Assembly (NCBI GenBank): GCA_040220135.1
Contig: JAVJTT010000026.1
Coordinates: 1-64,000, forward strand
DNA from: CAJXMH01 sp040220135
GTDB taxonomy: Bacteria; Bacteroidota; Bacteroidia; Flavobacteriales_E; Vicingaceae
Length of the DNA stretch: 64,000 bases
Reading direction: 5' to 3'
Under the pieces are notes generated by a model that saw only the letters and a list, made by a program, of their open reading frames with translations, had not been told where the DNA came from and made no database searches. This document shows positions 55,601 through 64,000 of this stretch, in pieces (position 1 is the first letter of the stretch; each line of letters starts with the position of its first letter). The position numbers and the translations under genes are program-made.

Positions 55601-58600
55601 AGCACTACCATCACTTCAACTTCTGGAGTAGATGCATTTTTACAAAACAAGCTCTTGATGGGTACAAAGTTTACCACTGGAGTTGGGTATGAAGTAACCA
55701 CCGATTTTGAAAATAGCCGTGGCTTGGCCGTTTCAACCAAAAGAGAAGTGGCAAAAGACAATGAAGTAATTGAGACAAACACTGTAGAAACTACCATTTC
55801 AACTTCTAACACCATAGAGTTTGTTGGCGGCGGTGCTGACCTGTTTTACGGCAAAGCATTTAATATTAAGTATGGTTTGGCAGATGTTGTAAGACTAACA
55901 GATACGGCTAACTGTGCAACACTTGACTGCTTTGGAGATACACTTTACCATAATTGGAAGGCGTATCGAATTGCCAAAGCAGTTACCATGTTTGTTATTC
56001 CACAAGCCGATTCTACCGATTTTCTTTATACCGCAAGCACCATTGAAAAATCGATTATTCCCAACTTAATTGCCTTGCGAAACCAATACTTGCGTAACAC
56101 CACTAAATACACTTCGCATTTAGCACCCACTGATCCAAATTATGGCAGAAGCAATGACGATACGCTTTTTGCCAGCTTGCCTAATCAAACTCCCGATTAT
56201 TTGTCGAATACAGTTGAGGATAGTATTGGCCCTAGTTACACCTTTCATGGCTATGGAACTAGAATAGATACTTCCAGCGGAAGCCCAGTTTCCATTGCTA
56301 CCGGGGTAGATTCAGTTTGGATGATAAACCAACAAGTCAGGCTTTGGATTCAAACTTTAGCAGAGAACGAAAGAGAAAAATTAACGGTTTCAAACACCAA
56401 TTTTGATTCACAAAAATCGCTTGGTGGTTCAAAGTTATCGGTGGCTCAAACTACTACGGTAACAGAAACCAAAACCAAAGAGTTTCATTTGAATTTAAGC
56501 GCTGGTTTTTTCGGGGAGATAGGAACCAAGATTGGAGGTTTTGGCTTTAATAAACAGCGTGGTCTTACCATTAAACAAGAGTCGAATGAACGAACTTCAA
56601 CTGCAATTGCAACCACCAATACTTTTACCTACCACTTAGAAGATGGAGGTAGTTTTGATCAGTTTTCCACCAAAGTGTATAAATCAACCGAAGGCTTTGG
56701 ACCCATATTTATTTTAGATGGAGGTGTTTCTTCTTGCCCGCATGAAGGAACAGAGCTAAGTAAATATCATAATCCGGGTAGTCCTATGAATATTGGAACT
56801 ATTCCTTTAGATCAGCCTGAAATTGGAGTAGATAACCCATCCATTAATAACATACCGGCTGATGGGCTTGGGGTATTTAACCTATCCTTAATTAACAATG
56901 GGCCGCAAAATGTTATTTATGGCTTGAAGGTATTAGAGTCTACCAATCCGAATGGAGCAATTTTAAAAATTGATGGTCTGTCCCCAAATAGAGAGTTTGC
57001 CATTGCTGCAGGTGCTGCCGGAAATAACAATACGGTACGAAAAACCCTAACCATAGCCAAAGGAGCTGGTCATATTACCTACGACTCAATCGCTCTGGTG
57101 CTTCACTCACTTTGTCAATATTCTTTTGGAACTGCTAATTATGTTGATATTGCCGACACTGTTTATGTTTCGGCTCAGTTTCTTCCTTCTTGTACCGATT
57201 TAAAAATTTCGGCACCGCAAGACCAATTTGTAGTAAATAATAGCTTCAATAATAAAGTTGAGGTTGAAGTTTCTGATTACGACATTAACTATGATGGCTT
57301 AGAAAAAATTCGTTTGCAGTACAAGCCTTCATCACAGTCGAATTGGATCAATTTGGCTACCGAGTGGTTCAAGGATACTGCGGGAATTGGAAATCACCCT
57401 GATCCGCAACTGCTGCCTAATTCTCAAGCATTTTTTGAATATGATTTTGACCTTACTCAGCTTATTGATCAAAACTATCAACTTCGGGCGGTAACTACTT
57501 GCGATATCATAGGTGCCCCTGATAAAGAAGAATTCTCAAATATTGTAGAAGGGAAAGTGGATCGTGTAAACCCTAGGGTTTTTGGAAGCCCTTCACCGGC
57601 TGATGGAGTGCTAGATCCGAACGACGATATTTCTATCCGATTTAATGAACCCATTGAGCAAGGATCTTTGAATTCTTCAAACTTTAGCCTTAGCGGGGTG
57701 GTCAATGGTGCCCCGCTTAACCATGCCACTCACCTTGAGTTTGATGGTCAACGAGATTTTGTAGAAATAGCGAACGGCTTTGATTTTCATGATGAAGATT
57801 TTACCATAGAATTTTGGCTGAAAAGACGCTCTTTCGGAAGCCCTCAAACTATTTTTTACCAAGGAAGTGATAAAAACCAATCTATACACCTCCAGTTTCT
57901 TGCTTCAGATCATTTAAAAGTAAGTATTGAAAGAGTTTCAAGATCAACTTCTTGGAAAATACAAGATACCTTATGGCATCATATTTCAGTCGCTGTGGAT
58001 AAGCAAAGCAATGTTTTAGATGTGGTTGACCGCAGTCTTAACGGAAAGCAAGTTTACACGTCGACTAACATCATTAATTCAAATTATTCCGTGGCGGGAA
58101 AAACATACCTCGGAAAAATGCAAGAAGTAAATGGAAATGCGGCAGCGTTTTTTAATGGCTACTTGCATGATGTGAGGGTGTGGGACGGTAAAAGGTCAGA
58201 TGCAGAACTAGCTTTAAATAAAGATAAAAAATTGCTTGGAAACGAAGCAGGTTTACTTGCTTATTGGCCTTTTGATGAGGGAAGAGACAGCTTAGCTGCT
58301 GATTTAGCCCGCTCGCGAAATGCTTTAGTAAAAGCAAATTGGAGGTTTAGCCCTTCTTCATTCTCCGCTAAGTTTGATGGTATTGATGATCATTTGATGC
58401 TAGATAGTGCCGGAATTATTCCTATTAATGCAGAAATGGATTTCACCTTAGAGTTTTGGTTTAAAACTGCCGGGGGTAAGCGCATGAGCTTCTTGAGCAA
58501 CGGAAGCGGAAGACAGAAATCTAACGACATCAATGAAAATGGCTGGGACATTGCGCTCCTGCCAGATAACAGCATTCATGTTTATCATGATAGCCTTGAC

Positions 58601-61105
58601 TTTGTGGCAACTACCCAAAACTTTGCAGATAACAATTGGCACCATTTCGCTTTGGTGTTAAATCGAAGGGCTAACCTTACTGCTTTTGTAGATGGAGTAG
58701 AGCAAGGCACCCGATCAGCTGTAGACTTAAATGGGTTTTCCGCTTCTAAACTCGCTATTGGAGGAAGGTACGCAACCCAAGGAACCACTCTACAGGATAC
58801 GGTAGAGCACTATTTTGAAGGATATCTTGATGAGGTAAGACTTTGGAATCAATCGCAAAGTCGGGAATTGATAGACTTTAACCGTTTTAATAGATTAAAG
58901 GGCGATGAGGTAGGCCTTCAACTTTATTATCCTTTTGACCGCTATAGCCAAATTAACGGTGATCCTAATTTACAAGCCTCCTTTGACGATGCTACTTTTA
59001 GAAAACTAAATCCGACTTTAAAAAACGGAATACTTTCTAGCATAGAATCTCCGGCTATTGCTATTCAAAGACAGACCAAACAAATCCCGGTTTCTTGGGT
59101 GGTTAACAGCGATGAAATTGTAATCACGCCTCTAGAGCCTTCAGAAAACATTGAAAATGTCACTTTAACAATGTCGGTTCAGGGAATAAAAGACTTAAGC
59201 GGAAATCAATTGCAATCTCCTAAAAGTTGGATTGCTTACATCAATAAAAACCAAGTGAAATGGCAAGATTTGGAGAAAAATTTACAAAAGGAAGTAAATG
59301 ACCAACTTCAATTTGACGCCAAAATAGTAAATCAAGGCGGCGAGCTAAAAGCTTATTCCATTTCTAATTTGCCTGCTTGGTTAACGGCATCAAGAACAAG
59401 CGGCAACATTGGTCCACTATCCTCTGAAACCATTACGTTTACTGTTAATCAAGGCATTAATATCGGTGAGTATACCGCCGACATTTTATTGACCACTGAC
59501 TTTAATTATGCTGAAAAGTTGGCCATCAACCTTTCGGTGCAAAAAACGCCACCTGATTTTAGTTTTGACGCCGGAAAATATGCTAAAAGCATGTCGGTTA
59601 TTGGTCAAATAGCCATAAATGGAAATGTTTCGGTAAACGGAAATGATCAGTTAATTGCTTTTGCGAACGGTGAAATAAGAGGCGCAACTAGTTTGCAGTA
59701 TGAAGCACAGATAGACAAGTATTTGGCATTTTTAAATGTCTACAGTAACCAAAACGACAGCATTTACTTTAAAGTTTGGAATGCAAGCAAAGGGGTGCTG
59801 CATGAAGAGGTTACACCCAGTTTAACTTTCCAAGAAAATAGCTTAGTAGGAAGCTTAGCAAATCCTCAAGTTTTTAACGCTACTGATCGTTTGAACTTAC
59901 CGATTGTTTTTCGAAAAGGCTGGAATTGGCTTTCCTTCCCTTTAAAGGATGAAAAGATGAGCGACTTGAGAAACTTTTTTGAAGGGGTCCACTTTTCAAA
60001 AGGAGACCAAATAAAAACAAGAGGGCAAAACGCTTTTAGTACCTATGATTCAACCGCCCAAGAATGGGGTAGCAGCAGTTTAACCCGGAATGGCCTGGAT
60101 AATAGAAAATCCTATTTGTTATATGTAGCCAAGGCCGATACTTTTTACCATCGGGGGCTAGAACAAAAAGCCGATACCATTACCCTAAACGTGGTAGAAG
60201 GCTGGAACAGGATCGGCTTTATTTCTACCAAAAACCTGAGCATTAATACCGCCTTGGCAAATTACAATGCTAGTCAGGGAGACTTAATAAAAAGTCAACA
60301 AGCTTTTGCGGTTTATTTGCCATCTATTGGTTGGATAGGAAGTTTAACCACCTTAGAGCCAACAAAAGGGTATTTGCTTCAATCGCAGAACACTACAAGC
60401 TTTGCCTATCCAACAGCAGGTCTATTTCGGTTAAAGTCAGCCGCTAGTCAAAAGTTGATCACAGAAAATATACCCAGTAACTGGTCGCTTAAGCCGCATG
60501 ATTTTGAAGCCAGTACAAGTTTAATCGTCGAAATTGAAAGTTGTGATGAAATTCAGTTAGACAGCAATTGGGCCATTGCTGCTTTTAAAAATGATACGCT
60601 TAGAGGCTGGTCTCAATTGAAAGAGGTAGAGCAAAATGGCCTGCACTTTTTAACTGTCTATGGCAGTGGTTCAGAAAAATTCAGTTTTAAGTACATCAAT
60701 GTAAACACCAAAGAAGCTTTTGAAATAATGCAAAAGGTAAACTTTGAGAAGAACAAAGTTCAAGGGGAAATCTTGAATCCTTTGCACTTTACCTTGCTTG
60801 ATACCCTTGACTGTAATCGATTTAAAACCGAAGCACTAAATGGAATACACCAGTTCGAGGAAGTGGTTTTCCCTAATCCTTTCAAGGAGAAATTTACCCT
60901 GAATTTGCCTCGAGAATTTCAAAATGAATGTCGATTAGAGATATGGGACGAATTCGGGAAGCTGCTTTTGGAAAAGCAATTAATGGATCAACAGGAAATT
61001 ACCATTACCTCAGGTGAAACTAATAATTGGTCAGCGGGAGTTTATTTTTTAAAGCTCAGCAAAAGCGATAAAATAGAAGAGTACAAGATCATTAAAATGA
61101 AATAA
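49676..61105 (+). CDS. Giant T9SS-secreted LamG multidomain surface protein
   Basis: About 3809 residues from the ATG at 49676; a TTG six codons earlier is less likely. Signal peptide: about 1-24. Five repeats of ~165 residues start with NEFC-like sequence near 27, 197, 357, 523 and 684. Fn3-like domains lie at about 970-1255, LamG-1 at about 1289-1460 (DEVRFYDRPLTANEIAETYG, YWRFD), and a CarboxypepD-like part follows. A Ser/Thr-rich region without known domain covers about 1940-2360. Near 2645 an SbsA-type Ig (Big_5) begins, is interrupted by LamG-2 (about 2686-2870) and LamG-3 (about 2897-3086), and resumes near 3130. Domains with GWNWLSFPL (about 3415) and GWNRIGF (about 3509) and a T9SS type A sorting domain (about 3731-3809, VVFPNPFKEKFTLNL) close it. 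Likely an adhesin or glycan-binding surface protein. Confidence 0.88.
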   Translation: MNQSVKRFWLGLCFSIFCLAGTFANTNEFCQPQKLRSLTINESFDTLSFQIVHQRTEIGALDSAKLQFFFQNGNQADTALFYDQEAQNLTIGTNFTPVSLDGISYLVRRIDSSYTMTRGSGWFTNNITIIQTVYEFKLYDLAPSALSADFEIRLSGKVKADQNASTYNFGTSGCAISEIIDGQLFNYESEKVSYPKSEFCEVNYLNDFFVNDSYDTLFLDFINAHQTVGHFDSLKLKLAFFNGLAFDTIEFYNHQQALTFSNANSLNALSNSTSRNGLSYLFGNNEQSTVVYTVDDNDYQINQENLYFAFHNLPDTAFYYPFEVFYEGQVVSDSGNVFGLQSCPIPQQSERIEAKPNEYCNFQHLDSISIDVSNRRILVSYIKSIEGIGHLTNEDLYLRFATFNGNYNDYNLYKSSFHTNYNFNQGAANAETKSVASWNLKIWKDTIPNFPIKDRKGNFHYGTATRYFFEMYTLQQQTFEFDIEAKLSAQSNAIPNPAFNIGDCAISSPGLAYQSLRIDATDNEFCAFDKNLSLFRAGSNLNFSIDYSMDGIGEFSDLYLDLVSFNGSRYDTVRFYDSDAQNIFLNTNYTYNGIDYSVSPSNFNRTIASNSSNSIKNANVRRWNFSISNLSAIQLNYNLKVIVAGNIIPIQIFEPGFSKGLCAHQDTIHNQAVNYSVVEAPAETNELCLSNPIISNNVDFNQGIFSFDLIRELNGVGSYDDLLLEVKFFDGHAFDSVQFFKKNSQGIDYSNLNSPLSYNGIDYQIAQSTVNTSFTPIYHKNSPLPNNALGSLNGNKLSFQLTNLPAMAFSKDITIKVKADVNATYNSGYGTEECAYEHQKSFMTLGTNFGGPEIAQSFPGSASVDTYCRRVLYNIGSANTYQINLPNNFEYFVYRDDSLVSVQSAWAYNDQNVEPFVNYIYKSKTGWKFPNNRYGGNATNYQNRYLFSPRSNGVLGRAVGPIGSATNVYANTANCDGDIRIIWNYTGSGNPNQFVVERSLDSNFTSYSSFAVNASSRSFTDAASQVGVSYYYRIKAELSCPGQTNGGVFSPYSSTLKVVGIGPPPTPIMNSIAVDTNAGTITVRWTDNSELEDFYRVVRQSNVGQVNFDIPANSEVYVDSSVQACLTYTYRVSAVNNQCATNGVISDTSLTAYVPPKLSETFTTNDELKASDGAFGDKIELRWTFSNNLVEDWIILRTELSTGQTTQVGTVDGAVKFYSDNTALANTIYEYKIYGQTTCGTATSFTDTIQDNGFRLAFGTISGQVAVSGGTPVSGVKIKATAASGTTGSSLYFNGTSSEVTVPHNSSFGSNSPTFRFAVSAFVRPTLLNGTQTIISKKTGSNGFALRLKEDSLQLQWGFTTYTATAPQIRLNQWFHVAAVRENNAVVLYIDGNEVLRDSEFAAYPNTASLSIGAENGSNYFTGSIDEVRFYDRPLTANEIAETYGVYIDPSTPNLKGYWRFDAAFGNLAYDYSKTINGQNENHGTILGGAWSALKVPETLLSAGAITKADGTYFIPFLPYLGNGDNFILTPVLGTHQFSPSTKSVFVSNSNPNISGVDFIDNSSFTLSGKVNFVGTNCPSKDVLIAVDGQVVVKNGETVKTDGNGDFSVDVPIGNHFISLQKNNHHFVEERFPSSGLHDFQANLHLSMPFEDSTLMKIVGRVAGGGEQAQTLPNFGYGKNNIGMAEITFKSQLQNGCITKVVSTDSINGEYEVYLPPLKYELPDFSLKNNGAIDFENNALIDLSNAPIAQQVLDTVNQDSTSFHLRRDFIYYAEPILDVTDENGGRNYGSDTIAFEDNGIRTQIPTAGLGLAYDVFEENENYSWEIHAFEIYTNYDSVVSVTDSVPVSQAEITIQNNLATESQSRFRIEEEDGFSGTLPYSFTGGQANLAVDNNFPSYSFTKTADITLKTANHLVEWKPNSTDPQSQSFRGITFGGKANGTDFVTSGPSLVTMVLRDPPGSESYTEWLEGTTVTNSTTITSTSGVDAFLQNKLLMGTKFTTGVGYEVTTDFENSRGLAVSTKREVAKDNEVIETNTVETTISTSNTIEFVGGGADLFYGKAFNIKYGLADVVRLTDTANCATLDCFGDTLYHNWKAYRIAKAVTMFVIPQADSTDFLYTASTIEKSIIPNLIALRNQYLRNTTKYTSHLAPTDPNYGRSNDDTLFASLPNQTPDYLSNTVEDSIGPSYTFHGYGTRIDTSSGSPVSIATGVDSVWMINQQVRLWIQTLAENEREKLTVSNTNFDSQKSLGGSKLSVAQTTTVTETKTKEFHLNLSAGFFGEIGTKIGGFGFNKQRGLTIKQESNERTSTAIATTNTFTYHLEDGGSFDQFSTKVYKSTEGFGPIFILDGGVSSCPHEGTELSKYHNPGSPMNIGTIPLDQPEIGVDNPSINNIPADGLGVFNLSLINNGPQNVIYGLKVLESTNPNGAILKIDGLSPNREFAIAAGAAGNNNTVRKTLTIAKGAGHITYDSIALVLHSLCQYSFGTANYVDIADTVYVSAQFLPSCTDLKISAPQDQFVVNNSFNNKVEVEVSDYDINYDGLEKIRLQYKPSSQSNWINLATEWFKDTAGIGNHPDPQLLPNSQAFFEYDFDLTQLIDQNYQLRAVTTCDIIGAPDKEEFSNIVEGKVDRVNPRVFGSPSPADGVLDPNDDISIRFNEPIEQGSLNSSNFSLSGVVNGAPLNHATHLEFDGQRDFVEIANGFDFHDEDFTIEFWLKRRSFGSPQTIFYQGSDKNQSIHLQFLASDHLKVSIERVSRSTSWKIQDTLWHHISVAVDKQSNVLDVVDRSLNGKQVYTSTNIINSNYSVAGKTYLGKMQEVNGNAAAFFNGYLHDVRVWDGKRSDAELALNKDKKLLGNEAGLLAYWPFDEGRDSLAADLARSRNALVKANWRFSPSSFSAKFDGIDDHLMLDSAGIIPINAEMDFTLEFWFKTAGGKRMSFLSNGSGRQKSNDINENGWDIALLPDNSIHVYHDSLDFVATTQNFADNNWHHFALVLNRRANLTAFVDGVEQGTRSAVDLNGFSASKLAIGGRYATQGTTLQDTVEHYFEGYLDEVRLWNQSQSRELIDFNRFNRLKGDEVGLQLYYPFDRYSQINGDPNLQASFDDATFRKLNPTLKNGILSSIESPAIAIQRQTKQIPVSWVVNSDEIVITPLEPSENIENVTLTMSVQGIKDLSGNQLQSPKSWIAYINKNQVKWQDLEKNLQKEVNDQLQFDAKIVNQGGELKAYSISNLPAWLTASRTSGNIGPLSSETITFTVNQGINIGEYTADILLTTDFNYAEKLAINLSVQKTPPDFSFDAGKYAKSMSVIGQIAINGNVSVNGNDQLIAFANGEIRGATSLQYEAQIDKYLAFLNVYSNQNDSIYFKVWNASKGVLHEEVTPSLTFQENSLVGSLANPQVFNATDRLNLPIVFRKGWNWLSFPLKDEKMSDLRNFFEGVHFSKGDQIKTRGQNAFSTYDSTAQEWGSSSLTRNGLDNRKSYLLYVAKADTFYHRGLEQKADTITLNVVEGWNRIGFISTKNLSINTALANYNASQGDLIKSQQAFAVYLPSIGWIGSLTTLEPTKGYLLQSQNTTSFAYPTAGLFRLKSAASQKLITENIPSNWSLKPHDFEASTSLIVEIESCDEIQLDSNWAIAAFKNDTLRGWSQLKEVEQNGLHFLTVYGSGSEKFSFKYINVNTKEAFEIMQKVNFEKNKVQGEILNPLHFTLLDTLDCNRFKTEALNGIHQFEEVVFPNPFKEKFTLNLPREFQNECRLEIWDEFGKLLLEKQLMDQQEITITSGETNNWSAGVYFLKLSKSDKIEEYKIIKMK

Positions 61106-61152
61106 AGAAAGGTGCTGTAGCGAATGGTTATTTCCGTGAGAAAAAGAAAAGA

Positions 61153-64000
61153 ATGAAGAGGATTTTAAATAGAAAATTTAGTTTTAAGGCGAGTTTAATG
61201 CTGTTGGGCATTTTACTCAGCTTAACCGTCTTTTCACAGCCCTTTAATTGTGGTGAGTACAATGCCTGGATAAATATTTATACTGGGGCTTTGCATGTGA
61301 ATTGGAAAGACTGGGATAGAACAGGTAGCTGTCACGAGTCTGTACACGACGAGTATTTAGCCGTTTACGTGAATGGAAGAGGTGGACCTACCTCTAACAG
61401 TATATTTTACAATACGCAAAATACCTCTCAGAACACTGATTTTGTTCATTTGTATAATGCGGAATACCCCGGCAACAATGCAATTGGGAACCGATACGAT
61501 GAGTTTGTTTTTGGGACAGATAATTCTATTCGAGATATAAATTCAAAAATTGCTCTGGTTGGTGCGCAGATGTACACCTCAAATTTTAATGTGCAGTTGC
61601 GCTTGAGGAATAATGATAGAGGGGGAGGTGGCTGCGGCAGTAATTATTCCACTCAATATTGTAATACCCAAGTTGATGCTTTGCCACCTATTCCGGCTCC
61701 CACTAACTTAACAGCTTCCTTTAATACTCATTGCGATTTTGTTCAATTATATTGGGATCTTCCGAATATTGTGAGTGGTGCTTATAGTTCAGTAAGAAGG
61801 AGTGTTATTTACCGCGATGGCTCGCCCATTGATACCACCACCTATCGAGATCACTACAGGGATTATACGGCCATTCCCGGTCAAACCTACAGCTACCAAG
61901 TAAAGGTGGTTATGTTTTATCCGAACAATATAAAGTTTGCCGGTTCCAGTACTTCTTCAGTAAGCGGTAAGCGCTACGGTTCACCCGGGAGTCCCATAGG
62001 GCTATTCATAGAAAGGCCTAATTGTCAAGGTCATTTACAACTTAATTGGGGATGGGGAAGTTCTACTAATCCTGACAATTTTTTGGTAGAACGAACCACT
62101 ACCAATGATTTCAATAATATAGATACCGTATATACTTTATCTGGGGTTGATCGGCAAATGAGAGATGTCAACACTCAGATAGGGACGCATTATACTTATC
62201 GACTGCGAGCAAGAGATTTTTGCCCCACTAATCAAACGCAGTCTTTATTTTCTTCATACTCTGACTCCCTAGGTTTACTTTCTGTAGGAATTCCTGCAGC
62301 GCCAACTCTTGACACTATTATGGTAGATACCACATCGGCTACTATTCGACTGGAGTGGGAAGACAATTCAAATGTAGAGCAAGGCTATCAAATAGTACGG
62401 CAATCACCCATTAATCAAGTGCAATTTGATTTGCCGAAAAACAGTACTTATTACCTAGATAATTCAGCAAATAATTGTGAGCCTTATACGTATACCTTAA
62501 AGTTGTCAAACTCTTGCGCCCCTCAAGGAGTAAATTCTACCAATCAAAAAACGGGATTTATACCGGTGGATGTGGAGCAAACCTTTGGAGGAAACAACCA
62601 ATTGAGTGTTTCCGATGGGGATTTTGGAGAAAGAATAGAATTGCGTTGGCAAACTCCAAATGGGCAAAACGAAAGTTGGAACATTAGCAGGGTGAATATT
62701 GCCAACGACGATACTTCGCTGATTGCTAACATCGATGGTAAGTCAAGGGTTTATTCTGATTTTTCTGCAGCTTCAAATACTTTATACAATTATTTCATTC
62801 AAGGGGTATCGCAGTGCGGAACACAAACTATTCTTTCCAATATTTCTGCAGATAACGGCTTTCGTTTAGCTTTTGGAACTGCAAATGGCCAAATAACTTA
62901 TCGGGGAGGAACTGCGGTAAGAAACGTAAAGGTTGTGGCGGAAACAGCTTCTGGCTTAAGTGGAAATTCAGCGGACTTTTCCAACATACAAGCCTTTGCT
63001 GATGGGGGAAATCCCACCGATTTTCAAACCGCTGAGTTTAGCTTTTTAACCCACATACAACCCAACTCCATTTCAGGGAACCAAATGATTGCACAAAAAG
63101 GGGGGGCTAATGGATGGAGTTTCGGCCTTAACAATCAAGCACTGGAACTAAAGATCAAAAACCAAGCTTTTGTCCAAACTGACACCAATATTCAAATTGG
63201 CAATTGGATTGCCTTGGCTGCAACGGTGAGCAATGACTCTGTAATGTTGTACATAAATGGAAAGGTAATTTTAGAGCAAGCCTACTCCGGAGTTTCGGCT
63301 TTAGATTCTACACACCACTTACTCATAGGCTCAGATACTGTAAACCACCATTTGAATGCAGTTTTAGATGACATACGGCTTTACAATACAGCACTTTCGC
63401 CTCAAGAAGTTAGGTCTTCCTTTGATGTTTACATTAACCCTTCTTCTCCCAATTTGGTAGGCTATTGGAGGTTTGATGAAGCCTTGGGTTCAATTGGTTA
63501 TGATTACTCTAAGACACTGCAAAACAACAATAATAATCACCTGAGACTGAAGTATGTAGTTTTTTCTACCAACAAGCCTTCAGCGGCCTTGTTAACAGCA
63601 GGCGCTTATACAGACTCTTTAGGGAGCTACTTCATTCCGTTTATTCCCTTTATTGGAGCGGGTGGTAATTTTACCATCACTCCTTTGTTTGGCATACATA
63701 CTTTTACGCCAACAAACCGCTCCGTATTTATCGGTCCTAGCAACGCCAATTTCTCAGGTTTAGATTTTGAAGACAATTCCTCTTTTCGCTTTAAAGCTGC
63801 CGTGAAATTTGAAAATACTTCTTGTTTTGAAAAAGATGTGATCATAAAAATAGATGGAGAAGCCGTGGTTAAAAATGGTCAACTGGCCTTATCAGACAAC
63901 AATGGTGAGTTTGAAATTCAAGTGCCTATTGGGCCTCATGTAATCACTGTAGAGAAAGCGGGGCATTCCTTTTCTAGAGGAAGGTTTCCTGTTAGCGGAA
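61153..64000 (+). CDS. Second giant LamG surface protein, 5' part (runs off the window)
   Basis: The frame opens at the ATG at 61153 and stays open for 949 codons to the window end. A signal peptide (FKASLMLLGILLSLTVFSQ) is followed by a segment not shared with its neighbour (about 36-175) that includes GGGGCGSNYSTQYC. Fn3-like parts follow from about 176. From about residue 395 on it parallels the upstream giant: PAAPTLDTIMVDTTSATIRL, then NGFRLAFGTANGQI, a LamG domain (about 605-775; VGYWRFDEALGS) and TAGAYTDSLGSYFIPFIPF. The five NEFC repeats of the neighbour are absent. It starts 47 bases after the neighbour's stop. It is a tandem paralogue that has diverged at the N-terminus, probably also secreted by T9SS, though its C-terminus is not visible. 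Confidence 0.85.
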   Translation, partial: MKRILNRKFSFKASLMLLGILLSLTVFSQPFNCGEYNAWINIYTGALHVNWKDWDRTGSCHESVHDEYLAVYVNGRGGPTSNSIFYNTQNTSQNTDFVHLYNAEYPGNNAIGNRYDEFVFGTDNSIRDINSKIALVGAQMYTSNFNVQLRLRNNDRGGGGCGSNYSTQYCNTQVDALPPIPAPTNLTASFNTHCDFVQLYWDLPNIVSGAYSSVRRSVIYRDGSPIDTTTYRDHYRDYTAIPGQTYSYQVKVVMFYPNNIKFAGSSTSSVSGKRYGSPGSPIGLFIERPNCQGHLQLNWGWGSSTNPDNFLVERTTTNDFNNIDTVYTLSGVDRQMRDVNTQIGTHYTYRLRARDFCPTNQTQSLFSSYSDSLGLLSVGIPAAPTLDTIMVDTTSATIRLEWEDNSNVEQGYQIVRQSPINQVQFDLPKNSTYYLDNSANNCEPYTYTLKLSNSCAPQGVNSTNQKTGFIPVDVEQTFGGNNQLSVSDGDFGERIELRWQTPNGQNESWNISRVNIANDDTSLIANIDGKSRVYSDFSAASNTLYNYFIQGVSQCGTQTILSNISADNGFRLAFGTANGQITYRGGTAVRNVKVVAETASGLSGNSADFSNIQAFADGGNPTDFQTAEFSFLTHIQPNSISGNQMIAQKGGANGWSFGLNNQALELKIKNQAFVQTDTNIQIGNWIALAATVSNDSVMLYINGKVILEQAYSGVSALDSTHHLLIGSDTVNHHLNAVLDDIRLYNTALSPQEVRSSFDVYINPSSPNLVGYWRFDEALGSIGYDYSKTLQNNNNNHLRLKYVVFSTNKPSAALLTAGAYTDSLGSYFIPFIPFIGAGGNFTITPLFGIHTFTPTNRSVFIGPSNANFSGLDFEDNSSFRFKAAVKFENTSCFEKDVIIKIDGEAVVKNGQLALSDNNGEFEIQVPIGPHVITVEKAGHSFSRGRFPVSG

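Overview
The window looks like a chromosomal segment of a Bacteroidota bacterium, most likely a Flavobacteriales-type marine lineage. It is AT-rich. Secreted proteins end in type IX secretion (T9SS) sorting domains, lipoproteins are numerous, and a clear TTTG-N18-TATATTTG promoter is visible. Several neighbourhoods are familiar from Flavobacteriia: DUF6427/DUF6341-like membrane proteins beside purD, and yicC-gmk-nadD. I assign no genus. In many places the longest open frame begins at TTG or GTG ahead of a better ATG; the starts given here are the ones I judged likely.

Layout. Positions 1-850 hold a tRNA-Asn gene preceded by tandem repeats made from the 5' part of the same tRNA, with the anticodon region replaced by a short palindrome. 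They are followed by a GIY-YIG ORF whose C-terminus is written in another tRNA-derived copy. Positions 950-9150 hold a universal stress protein, a lipoprotein, a ~2000-residue alpha-2-macroglobulin-like lipoprotein lacking the thioester cysteine, and a TRIC-type channel. Positions 9290-14490 hold an RND/MMPL transporter, RfbA, a nucleotide-sugar epimerase and a polyprenyl diphosphate synthase, tightly packed. A 136-bp palindromic element separates these from a convergent TIGR01777 gene. Positions 15.7-24.1 kb hold a small unknown protein, both specific subunits of 2-oxoglutarate dehydrogenase, purD, two membrane proteins and purQ.

Positions 24.2-28.9 kb run mainly on the minus strand: an ArsC-like protein, an EamA transporter, yicC, gmk and nadD, then a degenerating duplication with two lipoprotein paralogues (one interrupted by an in-frame TGA) and a decayed nadD 3' fragment. 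Positions 28.9-34.1 kb hold a flippase-like membrane protein, a trans-sulfuration enzyme, an SDR and a secreted M43 metalloprotease. Positions 34.1-42.8 kb (minus) hold two secreted proteins of unknown function, polA, an M28 peptidase, cysS, a MORN/YwqK protein and an epimerase-type threonine dehydrogenase.

Positions 43.2-47.1 kb hold trhO and the tyrosine-degradation genes hmgA and hpd. A four-helix-bundle gene flanked by 25-bp inverted repeats sits between hmgA and hpd and looks like an insertion. The last 17 kb hold a membrane-anchored TPR/LuxR-type regulator, an 11.4-kb gene for a ~3809-residue T9SS-secreted LamG protein, and the first 2.85 kb of a second, related giant gene that runs off the window.

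Most of the window is core metabolism. The parts most worth a second look are the tRNA-derived repeats with the GIY-YIG ORF, the four-helix-bundle unit, the decaying nadD/lipoprotein duplication, and the architecture of the tandem giant surface proteins.
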